A DNA stretch of 64,000 bases from Xenorhabdus doucetiae (GCF_000968195.1 NZ_FO704550.1:2480001-2544000); one strand, 5' to 3'; counted from the first letter of the stretch, positions 39,103-47,624 are shown. The notes: generated by a model not told the origin, from the letters alone. Numbers and translations are program-made.

Positions 39103-39140
39103 GTTGCCTACCTGAGAAATAAAATCACTCCATAGGCAAC
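39103..39140 (-). promoter_or_regulatory. Hairpin overlapping the end of the leader ORF
   Basis: GTTGCCTA and TAGGCAAC form an eight-base stem; on the transcript its 5' arm lies within the last codons of the leader peptide. A ribosome stalled or released early would leave it free to form, the arrangement seen in translation-sensing leaders. Confidence 0.5.
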
Positions 39141-39178
39141 ACCTCATTCAGTGTGGGGGATGGGGGGACATCGTCCAT
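39125..39178 (-). CDS. Candidate MgtL-like leader peptide (17 aa) before mgtB
   Basis: ATG 39178 to TGA 39125 encodes MDDVPPSPTLNEVLPME. AAGGAG lies five bases before the ATG, a strong ribosome-binding site. The peptide begins with two Asp residues, then prolines at positions 5, 6, 8 and 15. In E. coli and Salmonella the mgtA leader peptide MgtL is likewise 17 residues, acidic and proline-rich at its start, and its faulty translation at low Mg2+ or proline permits mgtA expression. The sequence is not the same, so homology is not claimed; the role is inferred from composition, size, position and overlapping hairpin. Confidence 0.6.
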   Translation of the reverse strand: MDDVPPSPTLNEVLPME

Positions 39179-39228
39179 ATTGACTCCTTATCGATATAAA
39201 ATTACGAAATTAGCAATAATAAAATATT

Positions 39229-39927
39229 CTAAGCGGGCAGTTCTGCTGCAATTTTCCAATTAACCGAACTCACGCTTTTTTCCAAACTTACCCGACAAAC
39301 AATCGATTCAATTTCTTTTTGATCCGCAGGCGTTGCCAATACTTCCGCACAAACCTCAAGCCTGCCAGGTTGAATGGCATCTGCACTGCTCAATGACTGC
39401 AACCTAACACCTAATCCATTGAGGGCTTGTAAAATCAAAGTCCTTACCAATATTTCATCATCGATGTCGCAAATAATATGGATCTTATAGCGCTGTTCTA
39501 AATCTAAGGCTTGCTGGTGAGGCTGAGTGTTAATTCGTTGTGCAATTTCCCTCAATAAAATGTTCGCACAGAGAATAATCGCGGTAGCAATACCTGCCGC
39601 CCAATATTGCCCTATGCCACATAACTCCCCTATTCCCGCTGAGCACCATAATGTTGCTGCCGTATTTAAACCACGAATACTCATTCCCTGACGCATGATC
39701 ACACCTGCGCCCAGAAAACCAACTCCAGAGATAATTTGTGCCGCAATACGATCAGGATTTCCCTCAGAAGTACTTATTGCAGTAATCATGAAAAGTGCTG
39801 CACCTGTTGATACCAAGGCGTTGGTTCTCAATCCCGCCATACGTTGACGCCATTGACGTTCAGCACCAATCAAGGCGCCTAAACACAGTGCGGATAGTAA
39901 ATGCATTGCAATAGATGTTAACAACAT
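39229..39927 (-). CDS. mgtC: Virulence/Mg2+-starvation protein MgtC
   Basis: I start at 39927 (MLLTSIAMHLLSALCLG, 232 residues) because GGAG lies eight bases upstream; the frame runs back to 39975. MgtC is an inner-membrane protein with about five helices and a C-terminal ACT-like domain; in Salmonella it inhibits the F1Fo ATP synthase and supports survival in macrophages and low Mg2+. Diagnostic segment: LGALIGAERQWRQRMAGLRTNALVSTGAA, then FLGAGVIMRQGMSIRGLNTAATLWCSAGIG with the conserved Cys. Forms an operon with mgtB as in Salmonella SPI-3. A long leader precedes it. Confidence 0.94.
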   Translation of the reverse strand: MLLTSIAMHLLSALCLGALIGAERQWRQRMAGLRTNALVSTGAALFMITAISTSEGNPDRIAAQIISGVGFLGAGVIMRQGMSIRGLNTAATLWCSAGIGELCGIGQYWAAGIATAIILCANILLREIAQRINTQPHQQALDLEQRYKIHIICDIDDEILVRTLILQALNGLGVRLQSLSSADAIQPGRLEVCAEVLATPADQKEIESIVCRVSLEKSVSSVNWKIAAELPA

Positions 39928-40710
39928 GGCATTCTCCATAACATCAAATGGATAAAGACACGCTAAGTCCCTCAAGTTATTGATTGTGAACTTGATTGAT
40001 TAGTGCATACTTGAAACTTATTAGGTATAGAAAATCATGTACATAAAGGCTGCCTCAGTTAACTTGATTGACTGAGTTCTTATTGGCTGAGTTTTTTAAT
40101 TCGTTATAAAACTACCACGCAAGAACAGCACGCAAAGAATGCCTGAAGAGATCATCTCTTCATCGTACATAGAATATTCTGGTGACGAATATTGAATTCG
40201 ATTATTCGTATGTTCCCGGAGGGAATAAGGAATGAGTATATGACCACATCATGTATACCCCGATATACCTTCAGTCGATATCTCATTAAGAATCCAGCTC
40301 AGTAGATCCCTATATGAGATAGTTTCTCTTCGGGTGGGTACAGCTCATGAAGTTAAAGTAGTACCGCCCACCATTTTAGGTAAGCAGCAAATCGAGGGAT
40401 ATGAACAGCTTACCAGATTATTTTTTTATTTAACCTAAAACTTTGACTGTCCAATTAATCGTTCTCCAATAGAATTTGCGGGGGAGTATAAACAGTTAAA
40501 ATTAACAAGTAAAGGCTTTAATCTGGAAGATTGTTCTACAAAACAAAAACAGCTTTCTGTTTTACATACAATTGACGATTGATTTTAATTGATGGCTGAT
40601 ATCCCATTATTTTCACTAAGTTATTTTTTATTGACTAAATAAATGAACTTGGAAAATGTTAAGACCGATACGATACATGAGCTAAAATTAATAAAATAAC
40701 TGCATGATAT
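39928..40710 (-). other. Long leader/control region of mgtC
   Basis: About 780 bases without a gene of normal size. It holds a palindrome GAAGAGATCATCTCTTC (40145-40161), a stem CTCAGT/ACTGAG (40053-40075), and a G/C stem GGTGGG/CCCACC (40334-40373). A small candidate ORF lies at 40202-40252. The mgtC leader of Salmonella is also long and translation-regulated, so structure here is expected, but no element can be matched directly. Confidence 0.45.
40202..40252 (-). CDS. Candidate upstream ORF in the mgtC leader (16 aa)
   Basis: ATG 40252 to TAA 40202 would encode MMWSYTHSLFPPGTYE, with GGGG five bases before the start. The two proline codons lie in a small hairpin TTCCC/GGGAA. It could act like MgtP, the proline-sensing leader ORF of Salmonella mgtCB, but the support is thin. 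Confidence 0.25.
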   Translation of the reverse strand: MMWSYTHSLFPPGTYE

Positions 40711-40754
40711 AAAAAGACAAAAAGCCCGCTACGGCATTTTACGCTAGCGAGCTT
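40711..40754 (-). terminator. Rho-independent terminator of the cold-shock gene
   Basis: Imperfect stem of AAGCTCGCTA with TAGCGGGCTT on the minus strand, followed by TTTTTGTCTTTTT. Twenty bases past the stop codon. Confidence 0.85.
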
Positions 40755-40774
40755 AAATAAGGCTTAAAGTAAAA

Positions 40775-40987
40775 TTAGATAGCAGTTACGTTTGCTGCTG
40801 CTGGGCCTTTAGCACCATCTTCAATGGTGAATTCTACATTCTGGCCTTCTGCCAAAGTTTTGAAACCGTTACCTTGAATGGCAGAGAAGTGCACGAATAC
40901 GTCTTTGCTACCATCAGCTGGAGTGATGAAACCAAAGCCTTTAGATTCGTTGAACCACTTCACTTGACCTTTCATTTTGTCAGACAT
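40775..40987 (-). CDS. CspA-family cold-shock RNA chaperone (CspC/CspE type)
   Basis: A 70-residue OB-fold protein with both RNA-binding motifs, KGFGFI and VFVHFSAI. It melts RNA secondary structure. Sequence MKGQVKWFNESKGFGFITPADGSKDVF is closest to CspE/CspC. AGGAAAG precedes the ATG. A terminator follows. The 5' side has a long untranslated stretch, usual for csp genes. Confidence 0.93.
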   Translation of the reverse strand: MSDKMKGQVKWFNESKGFGFITPADGSKDVFVHFSAIQGNGFKTLAEGQNVEFTIEDGAKGPAAANVTAI

Positions 40988-41515
40988 TTGACTTTCCTAT
41001 ATATCAAAAAAAACTCGCCACCTCGGGCATGTGTTGGCCAGTATCAGCTATTACTTATGGAGGCACTAAGAAGGAAACGGTCAACAAAGGCTACCAAGGA
41101 TAGCACTTACACATAACTCATTAACTCAAGATGTCGTACATAAAGTAGGTCTGTTAATCAGGCCAAAGGCATTAACGCATGACCGCACACGAATAGCAAC
41201 CTTTTTATGTATTATCGTTTTAAAAAAAAATTCAGACGCTCAATATTAGAACAGAATAACATAATAAAGCGGTGTTTTTATAATTTTATTTGATTTGTTC
41301 AACTTTTTGTCTTGGCACAAATACCGATATTGCTCGCCTGACAATAACAATTTGCCAAATAAATTAAAGCAATTGCTATACAAATGTAGGCTCAGAGCAT
41401 GCTAACCTTGAAAATGCCATAAATTTCAACTCGATCACGATTTTTACAGCACTTTTACGACATTTTTTACAGCACTATTTCTACAAATGAGTCTACAAAT
41501 AAGTGAGTTAGTATT
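40988..41515. other. Intergenic region between the csp gene and ylaC
   Basis: About 530 bases with no gene. The csp side is probably a long 5' untranslated leader. AT-rich toward ylaC. No other element recognised. Confidence 0.5.
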
Positions 41516-42034
41516 ATGAAAATCATAAAACAGATATTGATTCAGGATCTTGAACGAATCAATCTTAAAGAGCATCGTGATGGTAAAGTACATTTCAACA
41601 GCATTTTTATTCGCCATCATCCCTACCTATGTCTGGCGATGATCATTGCTTATGCTTTTCTTGCTATGCTCATGTGGTACGCGCCCTATTTTGGTGCGTG
41701 GTCTCTTTTTGCATTTACTCTGGCTTTTATCGCTATGGCAGCGGTCCTACTATTCGATATCAAGCCAGTCTATCATTTCGAAGATATTGACGTACTCGAT
41801 TTACGGGTATGTTATAATGGCGAATGGTTTGTCAACGAGCAAGTTTCTAAACAAGCTATCAGTAAGATACTCACTCATCCCCGAGTTCCTAATGAAATCA
41901 AAGATGACATCAAACATATCATACGGAAGAAACAAGGAATTTGTTTTTATGATGTGTTTATGCTTACTTGTTCAGAACAATCACCCTACGCTCAATCTAT
42001 TAACATGGTTAATAAAAGCGCGGGAATTCAATGA
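41516..42034 (+). CDS. ylaC: YlaC family inner-membrane protein
   Basis: 172 residues with two membrane helices (residues ~38-58 and ~62-82) and the family's conserved segment YHFEDIDVLDLRVCYNGEWF. Resembles E. coli YlaC along the length, with the N-terminal NLKEHRDGK and FIRHHPYL portions. Function unknown. Monocistronic, upstream of the tRNA-Asn cluster. Confidence 0.82.
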   Translation: MKIIKQILIQDLERINLKEHRDGKVHFNSIFIRHHPYLCLAMIIAYAFLAMLMWYAPYFGAWSLFAFTLAFIAMAAVLLFDIKPVYHFEDIDVLDLRVCYNGEWFVNEQVSKQAISKILTHPRVPNEIKDDIKHIIRKKQGICFYDVFMLTCSEQSPYAQSINMVNKSAGIQ

Positions 42035-42100
42035 AATAGTACAATGACAAATCAAGAAGCTCATATTGCAAGCAAATAGCAAGAAAAAAGAATTTTTGCG

Positions 42101-42129
42101 TTGACACTATTCCGGTTCATCGCTAATAT
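42101..42129 (+). promoter_or_regulatory. Promoter of tRNA-Asn 1
   Basis: TTGACA (42101-42106), 17 bases, TAATAT (42124-42129), then a GC-rich discriminator CGCCCC as expected for a stringently controlled stable-RNA promoter. Confidence 0.85.
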
Positions 42130-42156
42130 TCGCCCCGTTCTCAGGAACAACCCAAT

Positions 42157-42232
42157 TCCTCCATAGTTCAGTCGGTAGAACGGCGGACTGTTAATCCGTA
42201 TGTCGCTGGTTCGAGTCCAGCTGGAGGAGCCA
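42157..42232 (+). tRNA. tRNA-Asn (GTT), copy 1
   Basis: 76 bases with encoded CCA. Acceptor stem TCCTCCA pairs with TGGAGGA; anticodon GTT in GACTGTTAATC; T loop GGTTCGAGTCC. Sequence equals the enterobacterial tRNA-Asn with small changes in the acceptor stem. Confidence 0.98.
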
Positions 42233-42307
42233 AATTCAAGTATCTCGCTCGCTAGTTCAGCGTGATATTAAGGTTGAGAAAGATAACTTAGCCTGAATCA
42301 TTTCAAG

Positions 42308-42337
42308 CGGCTTCCCAATCGGGAAGCCGTTTTTTTT
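42308..42337 (+). terminator. Terminator of tRNA-Asn 1
   Basis: CGGCTTCCC/GGGAAGCCG stem, four-base loop, then eight T. The remaining gap to the next tRNA (to 42577) is AT-rich and holds nothing else recognisable. Confidence 0.92.
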
Positions 42338-42577
42338 ATTCTGATCTTTATCACCCTTTCTTGAAGTTCTGTAAAATCTTACTCTGGTTTACCTAATGCT
42401 CATAAAAAAGCAATAATTGTAAACTAAATAGATTTTTACCAAGATAAACAACTAATACTAAAAACTATAAAATACATAAATGTTCAGATAACTAGATATT
42501 TTTTCAGCAAAAAATATTAAAAAAACACCATTATGATGCTAACTTAATCGATCGCACTTATTTTTATTTTTTTTCCC

Positions 42578-42607
42578 TTTACAATACCAGATCATTCACT
42601 GTATTAT
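42578..42607 (+). promoter_or_regulatory. Promoter of tRNA-Asn 2
   Basis: TTTACA (42578-42583), 18 bases, TATTAT (42602-42607), with CTCCCCG downstream. Confidence 0.7.
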
Positions 42608-42634
42608 TCTCCCCGTTCTCAGGAACACCTTAAT

Positions 42635-42710
42635 TCCTCCATAGTTCAGTCGGTAGAACGGCGGACTGTTAATCCGTATGTCGCTGGTTCGAGTCCAGCT
42701 GGAGGAGCCA
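42635..42710 (+). tRNA. tRNA-Asn (GTT), copy 2
   Basis: 76 bases, identical to copy 1 by eye, CCA encoded, anticodon GTT. Confidence 0.98.
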
Positions 42711-42718
42711 AATTCTGA

Positions 42719-42752
42719 AAATCCCGATTAGCTTTGCTGGTCGGGATTTTTT
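42719..42752 (+). terminator. Terminator of tRNA-Asn 2
   Basis: AAATCCCGA pairs with TCGGGATTT, followed by TTT and C; eight bases past the CCA. Confidence 0.85.
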
Positions 42753-42948
42753 CTGTCTGCAATATGTTATGTGCATACCCCTTCTCTCATCTCTCACATT
42801 GCGGTGTTGCCGGTTAACCTACAACTGAAAATCTTAATATCCAGAAGCTTTCCCGCTGCCTTTTCGACCTAAAAAACATAAGTAAGCTCAAAAACAACCC
42901 AATAAGTACATATTGCAAGCAATCAAACACTTATTGTTATTTTCTGCT

Positions 42949-42977
42949 TTGACAAACGTAAAAAGTGCCGTTAATAT
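42949..42977 (+). promoter_or_regulatory. Promoter of tRNA-Asn 3
   Basis: TTGACA, 17 bases, TAATAT, then CACCCCG. Confidence 0.85.
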
Positions 42978-42997
42978 TCACCCCGTCTTGAAGGAGT

Positions 42998-43073
42998 TCC
43001 TCCATAGTTCAGTCGGTAGAACGGCGGACTGTTAATCCGTATGTCACTGGTTCGAGTCCAGTTGGAGGAGCCA
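42998..43073 (+). tRNA. tRNA-Asn (GTT), copy 3 (variant T stem)
   Basis: 76 bases with CCA. Differs from the other copies by GTCACTGG and CCAGTTGG instead of GTCGCTGG and CCAGCTGG. The second change lies in the T stem and the first at its partner, so pairing is kept (A-T for G-C). Confidence 0.97.
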
Positions 43074-43085
43074 AATATTTTGAAG

Positions 43086-43116
43086 AGCCTGATTCGTAAA
43101 ACGAATCAGGCTTTTT
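43086..43116 (+). terminator. Terminator of tRNA-Asn 3
   Basis: AGCCTGATTCGT/ACGAATCAGGCT, 12-base perfect stem, three-base loop, then TTTT. Confidence 0.92.
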
Positions 43117-43263
43117 GCTTTCCGGCCTGCTGTTTTCTCATCTCATCTTTTCTGTTTTGTGTCTTTCTTCTTTTTAACGTCGCCATTTTTCAGGGGTTTC
43201 TCTGCCAAAAAACACATAACGCACAGATTCTCAGCAATCAAACAGTTATTGCTATTTTCTGCT

Positions 43264-43292
43264 TTGACAAACGTAAAAAGTGCCGTTAATAT
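43264..43292 (+). promoter_or_regulatory. Promoter of tRNA-Asn 4
   Basis: TTGACA, 17 bases, TAATAT, then CACCCCG; identical to the third promoter. Confidence 0.85.
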
Positions 43293-43312
43293 TCACCCCG
43301 TCTTGAAGGAGT

Positions 43313-43388
43313 TCCTCCATAGTTCAGTCGGTAGAACGGCGGACTGTTAATCCGTATGTCGCTGGTTCGAGTCCAGCTGGAGGAGCCA
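43313..43388 (+). tRNA. tRNA-Asn (GTT), copy 4
   Basis: 76 bases with CCA, same sequence as copies 1 and 2 by eye. No hairpin terminator is obvious in the following 100 bases. Confidence 0.98.
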
Positions 43389-43619
43389 AATTCAATTCAC
43401 CCTCGTGTTGTTACTTCTATTTTTTCCTTTTTTTGATACGATAATTTCCTCTGAATACCCTAGTTCCAGATAAACTTAAAATTCTGATTTGCCAAGATTG
43501 GAACAATATTATCATTCAATAATAGCTATTTAACTATTTTCGCTTTATCATCCTCCTCCGGCTTAAGGATTGCTGAGTCAGCATCCACCATTTTTCACCT
43601 ATATTCTGGAGCCGGTTCC

Positions 43620-44672
43620 ATGACCACTGAATCATACACAATTAAAATCCGCCGTCCTGACGACTGGCATGTCCATTTCCGTGATGGTGATATGCTAAAG
43701 ACCATTGTGCCCCATACCAGCCGTTTTTTTGGCCGTGCAATCGTCATGCCCAACCTTGTTCCCCCAGTGACAGATATTGCCAGCGCCAGAGCTTACAAGG
43801 AGCGAATAATCGCTGCTATTCCGTCAGATCATCACTTCCAGCCTCTTATGACTTGCTACCTGACTGACTCAACAGCCAGCGACCAAATTGAGACGGGTTA
43901 TCAAGACGGGATCTTCACTGCCTGTAAACTTTATCCTGCCAATGCAACAACGAATTCCAGTCATGGCATTTCAGATATTAAAAAGATCTACCCATTATTG
44001 GAGACTATGGAAAAAATAGGCATGCCTTTACTGATCCACGGGGAAGTCACTGCCTCTCATATCGATATTTTTGACCGTGAAGCGCGTTTTATTGAACAGG
44101 TAATGGAACCATTGCGTCAGCAGTTCCCTGAATTAAAAGTCGTTTTTGAACATATTACCACCAAAGAAGCCGCTGAATATGTTCTTGAAGGCAATGATAA
44201 ATTAGGCGCGACACTGACACCACAGCATTTGATGTTCAATCGAAACCATATGCTGGTTGGTGGTATTCGTCCCCACCTTTATTGCTTACCTGTGCTAAAA
44301 CGCAATATTCATCAGGAAGCCCTCCGGGCAGCAGTTGCCAGCGGCTGTAACCGCTTTTTCTTAGGCACAGATTCCGCTCCTCATGTATTGCACCGCAAAG
44401 AATCTTCTTGTGGCTGCGCTGGCGTTTTCAATGCTCCAACCGCACTGGCGGCCTACGCCACTGTGTTTGAAGAAATGGGTGCAATGGAATATTTCGAGTC
44501 CTTCTGTTCCCTAAATGGCCCTGCATTTTACGGCTTGCCAATGAATGATGGCTTTATCGAGCTCACCCGTAAACCAACGCCAGTGGTTGAATATGTTGAA
44601 TACGGTGACGAAAAGTTAATTCCATTCCTTGCTGGGGAAGATGCAGGATGGGACGTAAGGGTATGTGAGTAA
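43620..44672 (+). CDS. pyrC: Dihydroorotase PyrC
   Basis: 350 residues of type II dihydroorotase, which closes carbamoyl aspartate to dihydroorotate in pyrimidine synthesis. Metal ligands: DDWHVHFRDG (HxH), the carboxylated Lys in TACKLYPANATTNSS, His in LLIHGEVT and in VFEHITTKEA, Asp in FLGTDSAPH. Intact. Its neighbour bssS is also near pyrC in E. coli. Confidence 0.97.
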   Translation: MTTESYTIKIRRPDDWHVHFRDGDMLKTIVPHTSRFFGRAIVMPNLVPPVTDIASARAYKERIIAAIPSDHHFQPLMTCYLTDSTASDQIETGYQDGIFTACKLYPANATTNSSHGISDIKKIYPLLETMEKIGMPLLIHGEVTASHIDIFDREARFIEQVMEPLRQQFPELKVVFEHITTKEAAEYVLEGNDKLGATLTPQHLMFNRNHMLVGGIRPHLYCLPVLKRNIHQEALRAAVASGCNRFFLGTDSAPHVLHRKESSCGCAGVFNAPTALAAYATVFEEMGAMEYFESFCSLNGPAFYGLPMNDGFIELTRKPTPVVEYVEYGDEKLIPFLAGEDAGWDVRVCE

Positions 44673-44882
44673 TTTTATCACAACCACCTGTGCGGAAATT
44701 GTTCTCTGTTTCCGCACACTTCCGGCCTAACGCGCCCTATCCGCTATAATGCAAAAATCCTGCTATTTTCACTTCTTAGATTGCCAAAAAGGTTTATACT
44801 GCTAAAGGCTCATCTTAGATGAGATCTTCTGCTCTTAGTCAATTATATCAATAATGATTCTGCTGTCTGATTAGGAGGTTAT

Positions 44883-45137
44883 ATGGGAAAAGAAAATGAA
44901 ATAATTCAAACTCATCCTGTTGTAGGCTGGGATATCAGCACTGTCGATGCCTATGACGCCATGATGATACGCCTTCATTACTCATCCACCCAAGATCAAA
45001 CCACAGAAAATGTCAGTGTTGACAAAACGTTATGGTTAACAACAGGTGTAGCGAAACAACTTATCCTCATTCTACAAGCCGGGATTGAAAAAATAGAAGC
45101 CTCGGAATACAGTCAACTCGATCATATTAAACATTAG
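44883..45137 (+). CDS. bssS: Biofilm/indole-response regulator BssS
   Basis: 84 residues, the same length as E. coli BssS (YceP), and collinear: IQTHPVVGWDISTVDAYDAMMIRLHY and LWLTTGVAKQLILILQAGIEKIE. AGGAGG precedes the ATG. In E. coli it influences biofilm formation and indole/AI-2 signalling; biochemical role unknown. Confidence 0.92.
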   Translation: MGKENEIIQTHPVVGWDISTVDAYDAMMIRLHYSSTQDQTTENVSVDKTLWLTTGVAKQLILILQAGIEKIEASEYSQLDHIKH

Positions 45138-45167
45138 CAATAAGGTTTAGACACGCCTAACCCATTC

Positions 45168-45191
45168 GGACACTCAATATATTGAGTGTCC
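45168..45191. other. 24-bp perfect palindrome after bssS
   Basis: GGACACTCAATA followed directly by its reverse complement. Thirty bases beyond the bssS stop. Could be a terminator stem without T tract or a binding site for a dimeric regulator. Confidence 0.5.
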
Positions 45192-45348
45192 CAAATGAAT
45201 AACCGAACATATATTAACCAATAAAATTATCCATATGGTTTATTATTCTTCATAATATTGTATTATACGCCTGCGCTCACCCGCATAATGCTTAACTATT
45301 AAGCTAATCATTTAAATATAACCATAGTAGAACAAGGATGTTCAAATA

Positions 45349-45942
45349 ATGAAACTATTAATCATTGATGAATGCCACTATACACGCTTAGGAATTATTG
45401 AATCCCTGAAAGAAAATACCTCTATCCTTTCTTTGGGAACGGCCTCAATACGTGAGGCTATAAATATTTTACCTGTATTCTCCCCAAATGTCATTTTAGC
45501 GAATTTGACCACTTATGGTTACTACAGTGAATATTGTGAACAACTGAAATTATTAATTTCTTCAGTTTTAGATGCTCGTACCTATATTTATATAGATAAA
45601 GCATATCCCACCAAGAACCAACCTATCCAGTTGACAAACAAGGATTTTATTTTAACAAAAAAAGATATGACAATATTACTTGAACGCCTAAAAGAAATGG
45701 CTTCATATGATATTCAACATTATTTCTCTAATTTTAGTACGCATAGTTCTATTTTTAGTTATCAGGAAGATCGCATCATCTATTATTGGATGTTAGAAAT
45801 GGATACCCATAAAATCGCCAAGATCTTGAAAATCAGCAATAGTACAGTTTATTCTCACAAAAGGCATATTATAGAAAAAATGGGCGTTTCTAACAAAATA
45901 GAGCTACTTTTTATTTACAATATCTTTAAGTATTTCTGTTAA
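45349..45942 (+). CDS. LuxR-type regulator resembling RcsA
   Basis: 197 residues: a receiver-like N-terminal domain lacking a clear phospho-acceptor Asp and a C-terminal LuxR helix-turn-helix (MDTHKIAKILKISNSTVYSHKRHIIEKMGVSNKIEL). The beginning LLIIDECHYTRLGIIESL recalls RcsA (DLCSYTRLGL), the auxiliary partner of RcsB. If so it could act at the RcsAB box found before flhDC. The resemblance is partial, so the name rcsA is withheld. AT-rich, stand-alone. Confidence 0.7.
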   Translation: MKLLIIDECHYTRLGIIESLKENTSILSLGTASIREAINILPVFSPNVILANLTTYGYYSEYCEQLKLLISSVLDARTYIYIDKAYPTKNQPIQLTNKDFILTKKDMTILLERLKEMASYDIQHYFSNFSTHSSIFSYQEDRIIYYWMLEMDTHKIAKILKISNSTVYSHKRHIIEKMGVSNKIELLFIYNIFKYFC

Positions 45943-46076
45943 CGCATTTGAATTACCTATCTTAGTATAATAGTGGCAATAGAATAAATTCCCAGCCACA
46001 TAGCGAATTATGTGACTGGGACAATAAACGCAGATAATAAATCTACAATTTGAAAGATGAAAACTAACTAGAACGA

Positions 46077-47135
46077 CTACTTAATAGATTGCAGTGATGT
46101 GATATGCAAGCCATCATTTAACCGATAGCGGGACTTATTAAAAATTTTAGCGCCATTCTCTCTTCCTGCCCGACGGGTACGCTGTTCTTCTCCTGGCAGT
46201 CTCATCTCTTCGCGACAGGCATCGCTGCAACAACCTTCGAAATGTGCTGCACAAGATGGGCACTGGATAAACAACAAATGGCAGCCATCGTTCTTACAGT
46301 TGGTATGGCTATCACATGTTGCTCCGCATTGATGGCAGTGCGCAATGATATCTTCAGAAATACGTTCACCCATGCGTTCATCAAAGACAAAGTTCTTGCC
46401 AACAAACCGGACTGGCAATCCCTGTTCTTTCGCTTTACGGGCATATTCAATAATGCCACCTTCTACGTGGTAAACTTTGCTAAAACCGTTGTGCAACATA
46501 TAAGCACTCGCTTTTTCGCAACGAATTCCACCGGTACAGTACATAACTACATTTTTATCTTTATTGTCCTTCAGCATTTCCACAGCCATTGGCAACTGCT
46601 CACGAAATGTATCTGATGGAATTTCAATCGCGTTTTCGAAATGCCCGACTTCATATTCATAGTGGTTACGCATATCGACAAAGACGGTATCAGGATCATC
46701 CAACATTTGGTTAACCTGCTCCGCTTTCAGGTATTCGCCTGTTTTAGATGGATCAAAAGTTTCATCTCCAATACCATCGGCAACAATGCGTTCACGCACC
46801 TTCATGCGCAATACCCAAAATGACTTACCATCATCTTCCAACGCAATGTTAAGACGCAAATTGCATAACGCCGGGTCGGTCTCATCTAATAATGCTCTCA
46901 ACGCATCAACATTTTTGGAAGGCACACTAATTTGTGCGTTGATACCTTCTTTGGCGATATAAACCCGACCAAAGACAGATAATTCAGCAAACTTTTGATA
47001 CAAACTATCGCGAAAAGCCTGTGGTTCGGAAATAGTAAAATATTTATAAAAAGAGATTGTCGTGCGCGGTTCATTTTCAGCCAACATGCGCTCTTTTAGC
47101 TCTTTATTAGAAATACGGTTATGTAACACTGGCAT
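46077..47135 (-). CDS. trhO: tRNA uridine 5-hydroxylase TrhO (YceA, rhodanese family)
   Basis: 352 residues from 47135 (MPVLHNRISNKELK), which matches the E. coli start; nine more residues are possible to 47162. It has an N-terminal acylphosphatase-like part, a rhodanese domain with the active Cys in MYCTGGIRCEKAS, and a C-terminal cysteine-rich part (CHQCGATCDSHTNCKNDGCHLLF) probably binding zinc. TrhO makes 5-hydroxyuridine at position 34 of several tRNAs using O2. Intact and monocistronic. Confidence 0.94.
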   Translation of the reverse strand: MPVLHNRISNKELKERMLAENEPRTTISFYKYFTISEPQAFRDSLYQKFAELSVFGRVYIAKEGINAQISVPSKNVDALRALLDETDPALCNLRLNIALEDDGKSFWVLRMKVRERIVADGIGDETFDPSKTGEYLKAEQVNQMLDDPDTVFVDMRNHYEYEVGHFENAIEIPSDTFREQLPMAVEMLKDNKDKNVVMYCTGGIRCEKASAYMLHNGFSKVYHVEGGIIEYARKAKEQGLPVRFVGKNFVFDERMGERISEDIIAHCHQCGATCDSHTNCKNDGCHLLFIQCPSCAAHFEGCCSDACREEMRLPGEEQRTRRAGRENGAKIFNKSRYRLNDGLHITSLQSIK

Positions 47136-47235
47136 GGTGTTCAAAATATCCTTGTAGTTCATTGATATCTATACATTTATGTCTGTCTGTGTCCACAGAG
47201 TGTCCACACTTGACCATTATCGGCAATATTTAACT

Positions 47236-47265
47236 AAAAACCCTGAGTTCACACTTAGGGTTTTT
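47236..47265. terminator. Bidirectional terminator-like hairpin
   Basis: AAAAACCCT/AGGGTTTTT with a 12-base loop, T tract on either strand. It lies upstream of trhO, so it probably served a transcript coming from the IS-scarred region to the right. Confidence 0.65.
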
Positions 47266-47624
47266 ATTTTCTACAATATACTTTTTCTTGTGACCTAGAT
47301 CTATCAATCTGTGCCCTGAACGCGTTGAACATTGACTAACAATACAACCATAATTTCTTTTTAATCAGTTTGTTATATCGTTTATGATAATGAGATTGTT
47401 AGGCACAATATTGATGCCGTCGCTACCAGTATGACCAATGTAAACTCTGTTCGATTGTCTCTCCCGTCTTTTTCACCGATTTTGACAACAGATTACGCGG
47501 TTCCGAGACACTGGGTGCTATCAATCCCTCCGGTGTTTTTTCTCCCGTACCCGCGAGCAATTTGAGCAGATACTCCCTTTGTTTGGGCACGCCCATAAAC
47601 AAACGGCACCCTGTGAATCCGGCA

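Larger units (their letters stand above)
42918..43073 (+). repeat. Duplicated promoter-tRNA unit, first copy
   Basis: 156 bases (AGCAATCAAAC to the CCA) that match 43233-43388 with only a few base changes, covering upstream region, promoter and tRNA 3. Confidence 0.9.
43233..43388 (+). repeat. Duplicated promoter-tRNA unit, second copy
   Basis: Direct repeat of 42918-43073, same length; see that entry. Confidence 0.9.

Noticed and set aside
40342..40373. Nine-codon ORF (MVGGTTLTS) in the mgtC leader
   Set aside because: No ribosome-binding site and it lies wholly in a stem-loop; not supported as coding.
40480..40510. TGTTTA and TTGTTAA on the minus strand as a possible PhoP box before mgtC
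   Set aside because: The second half-site is weak and the spacing is not 11 bases, so no PhoP box is claimed.
42918..43388. CRISPR-like regular repeats
   Set aside because: The repeats are tRNA genes with their promoters; no short repeat-spacer array is seen anywhere in the window.
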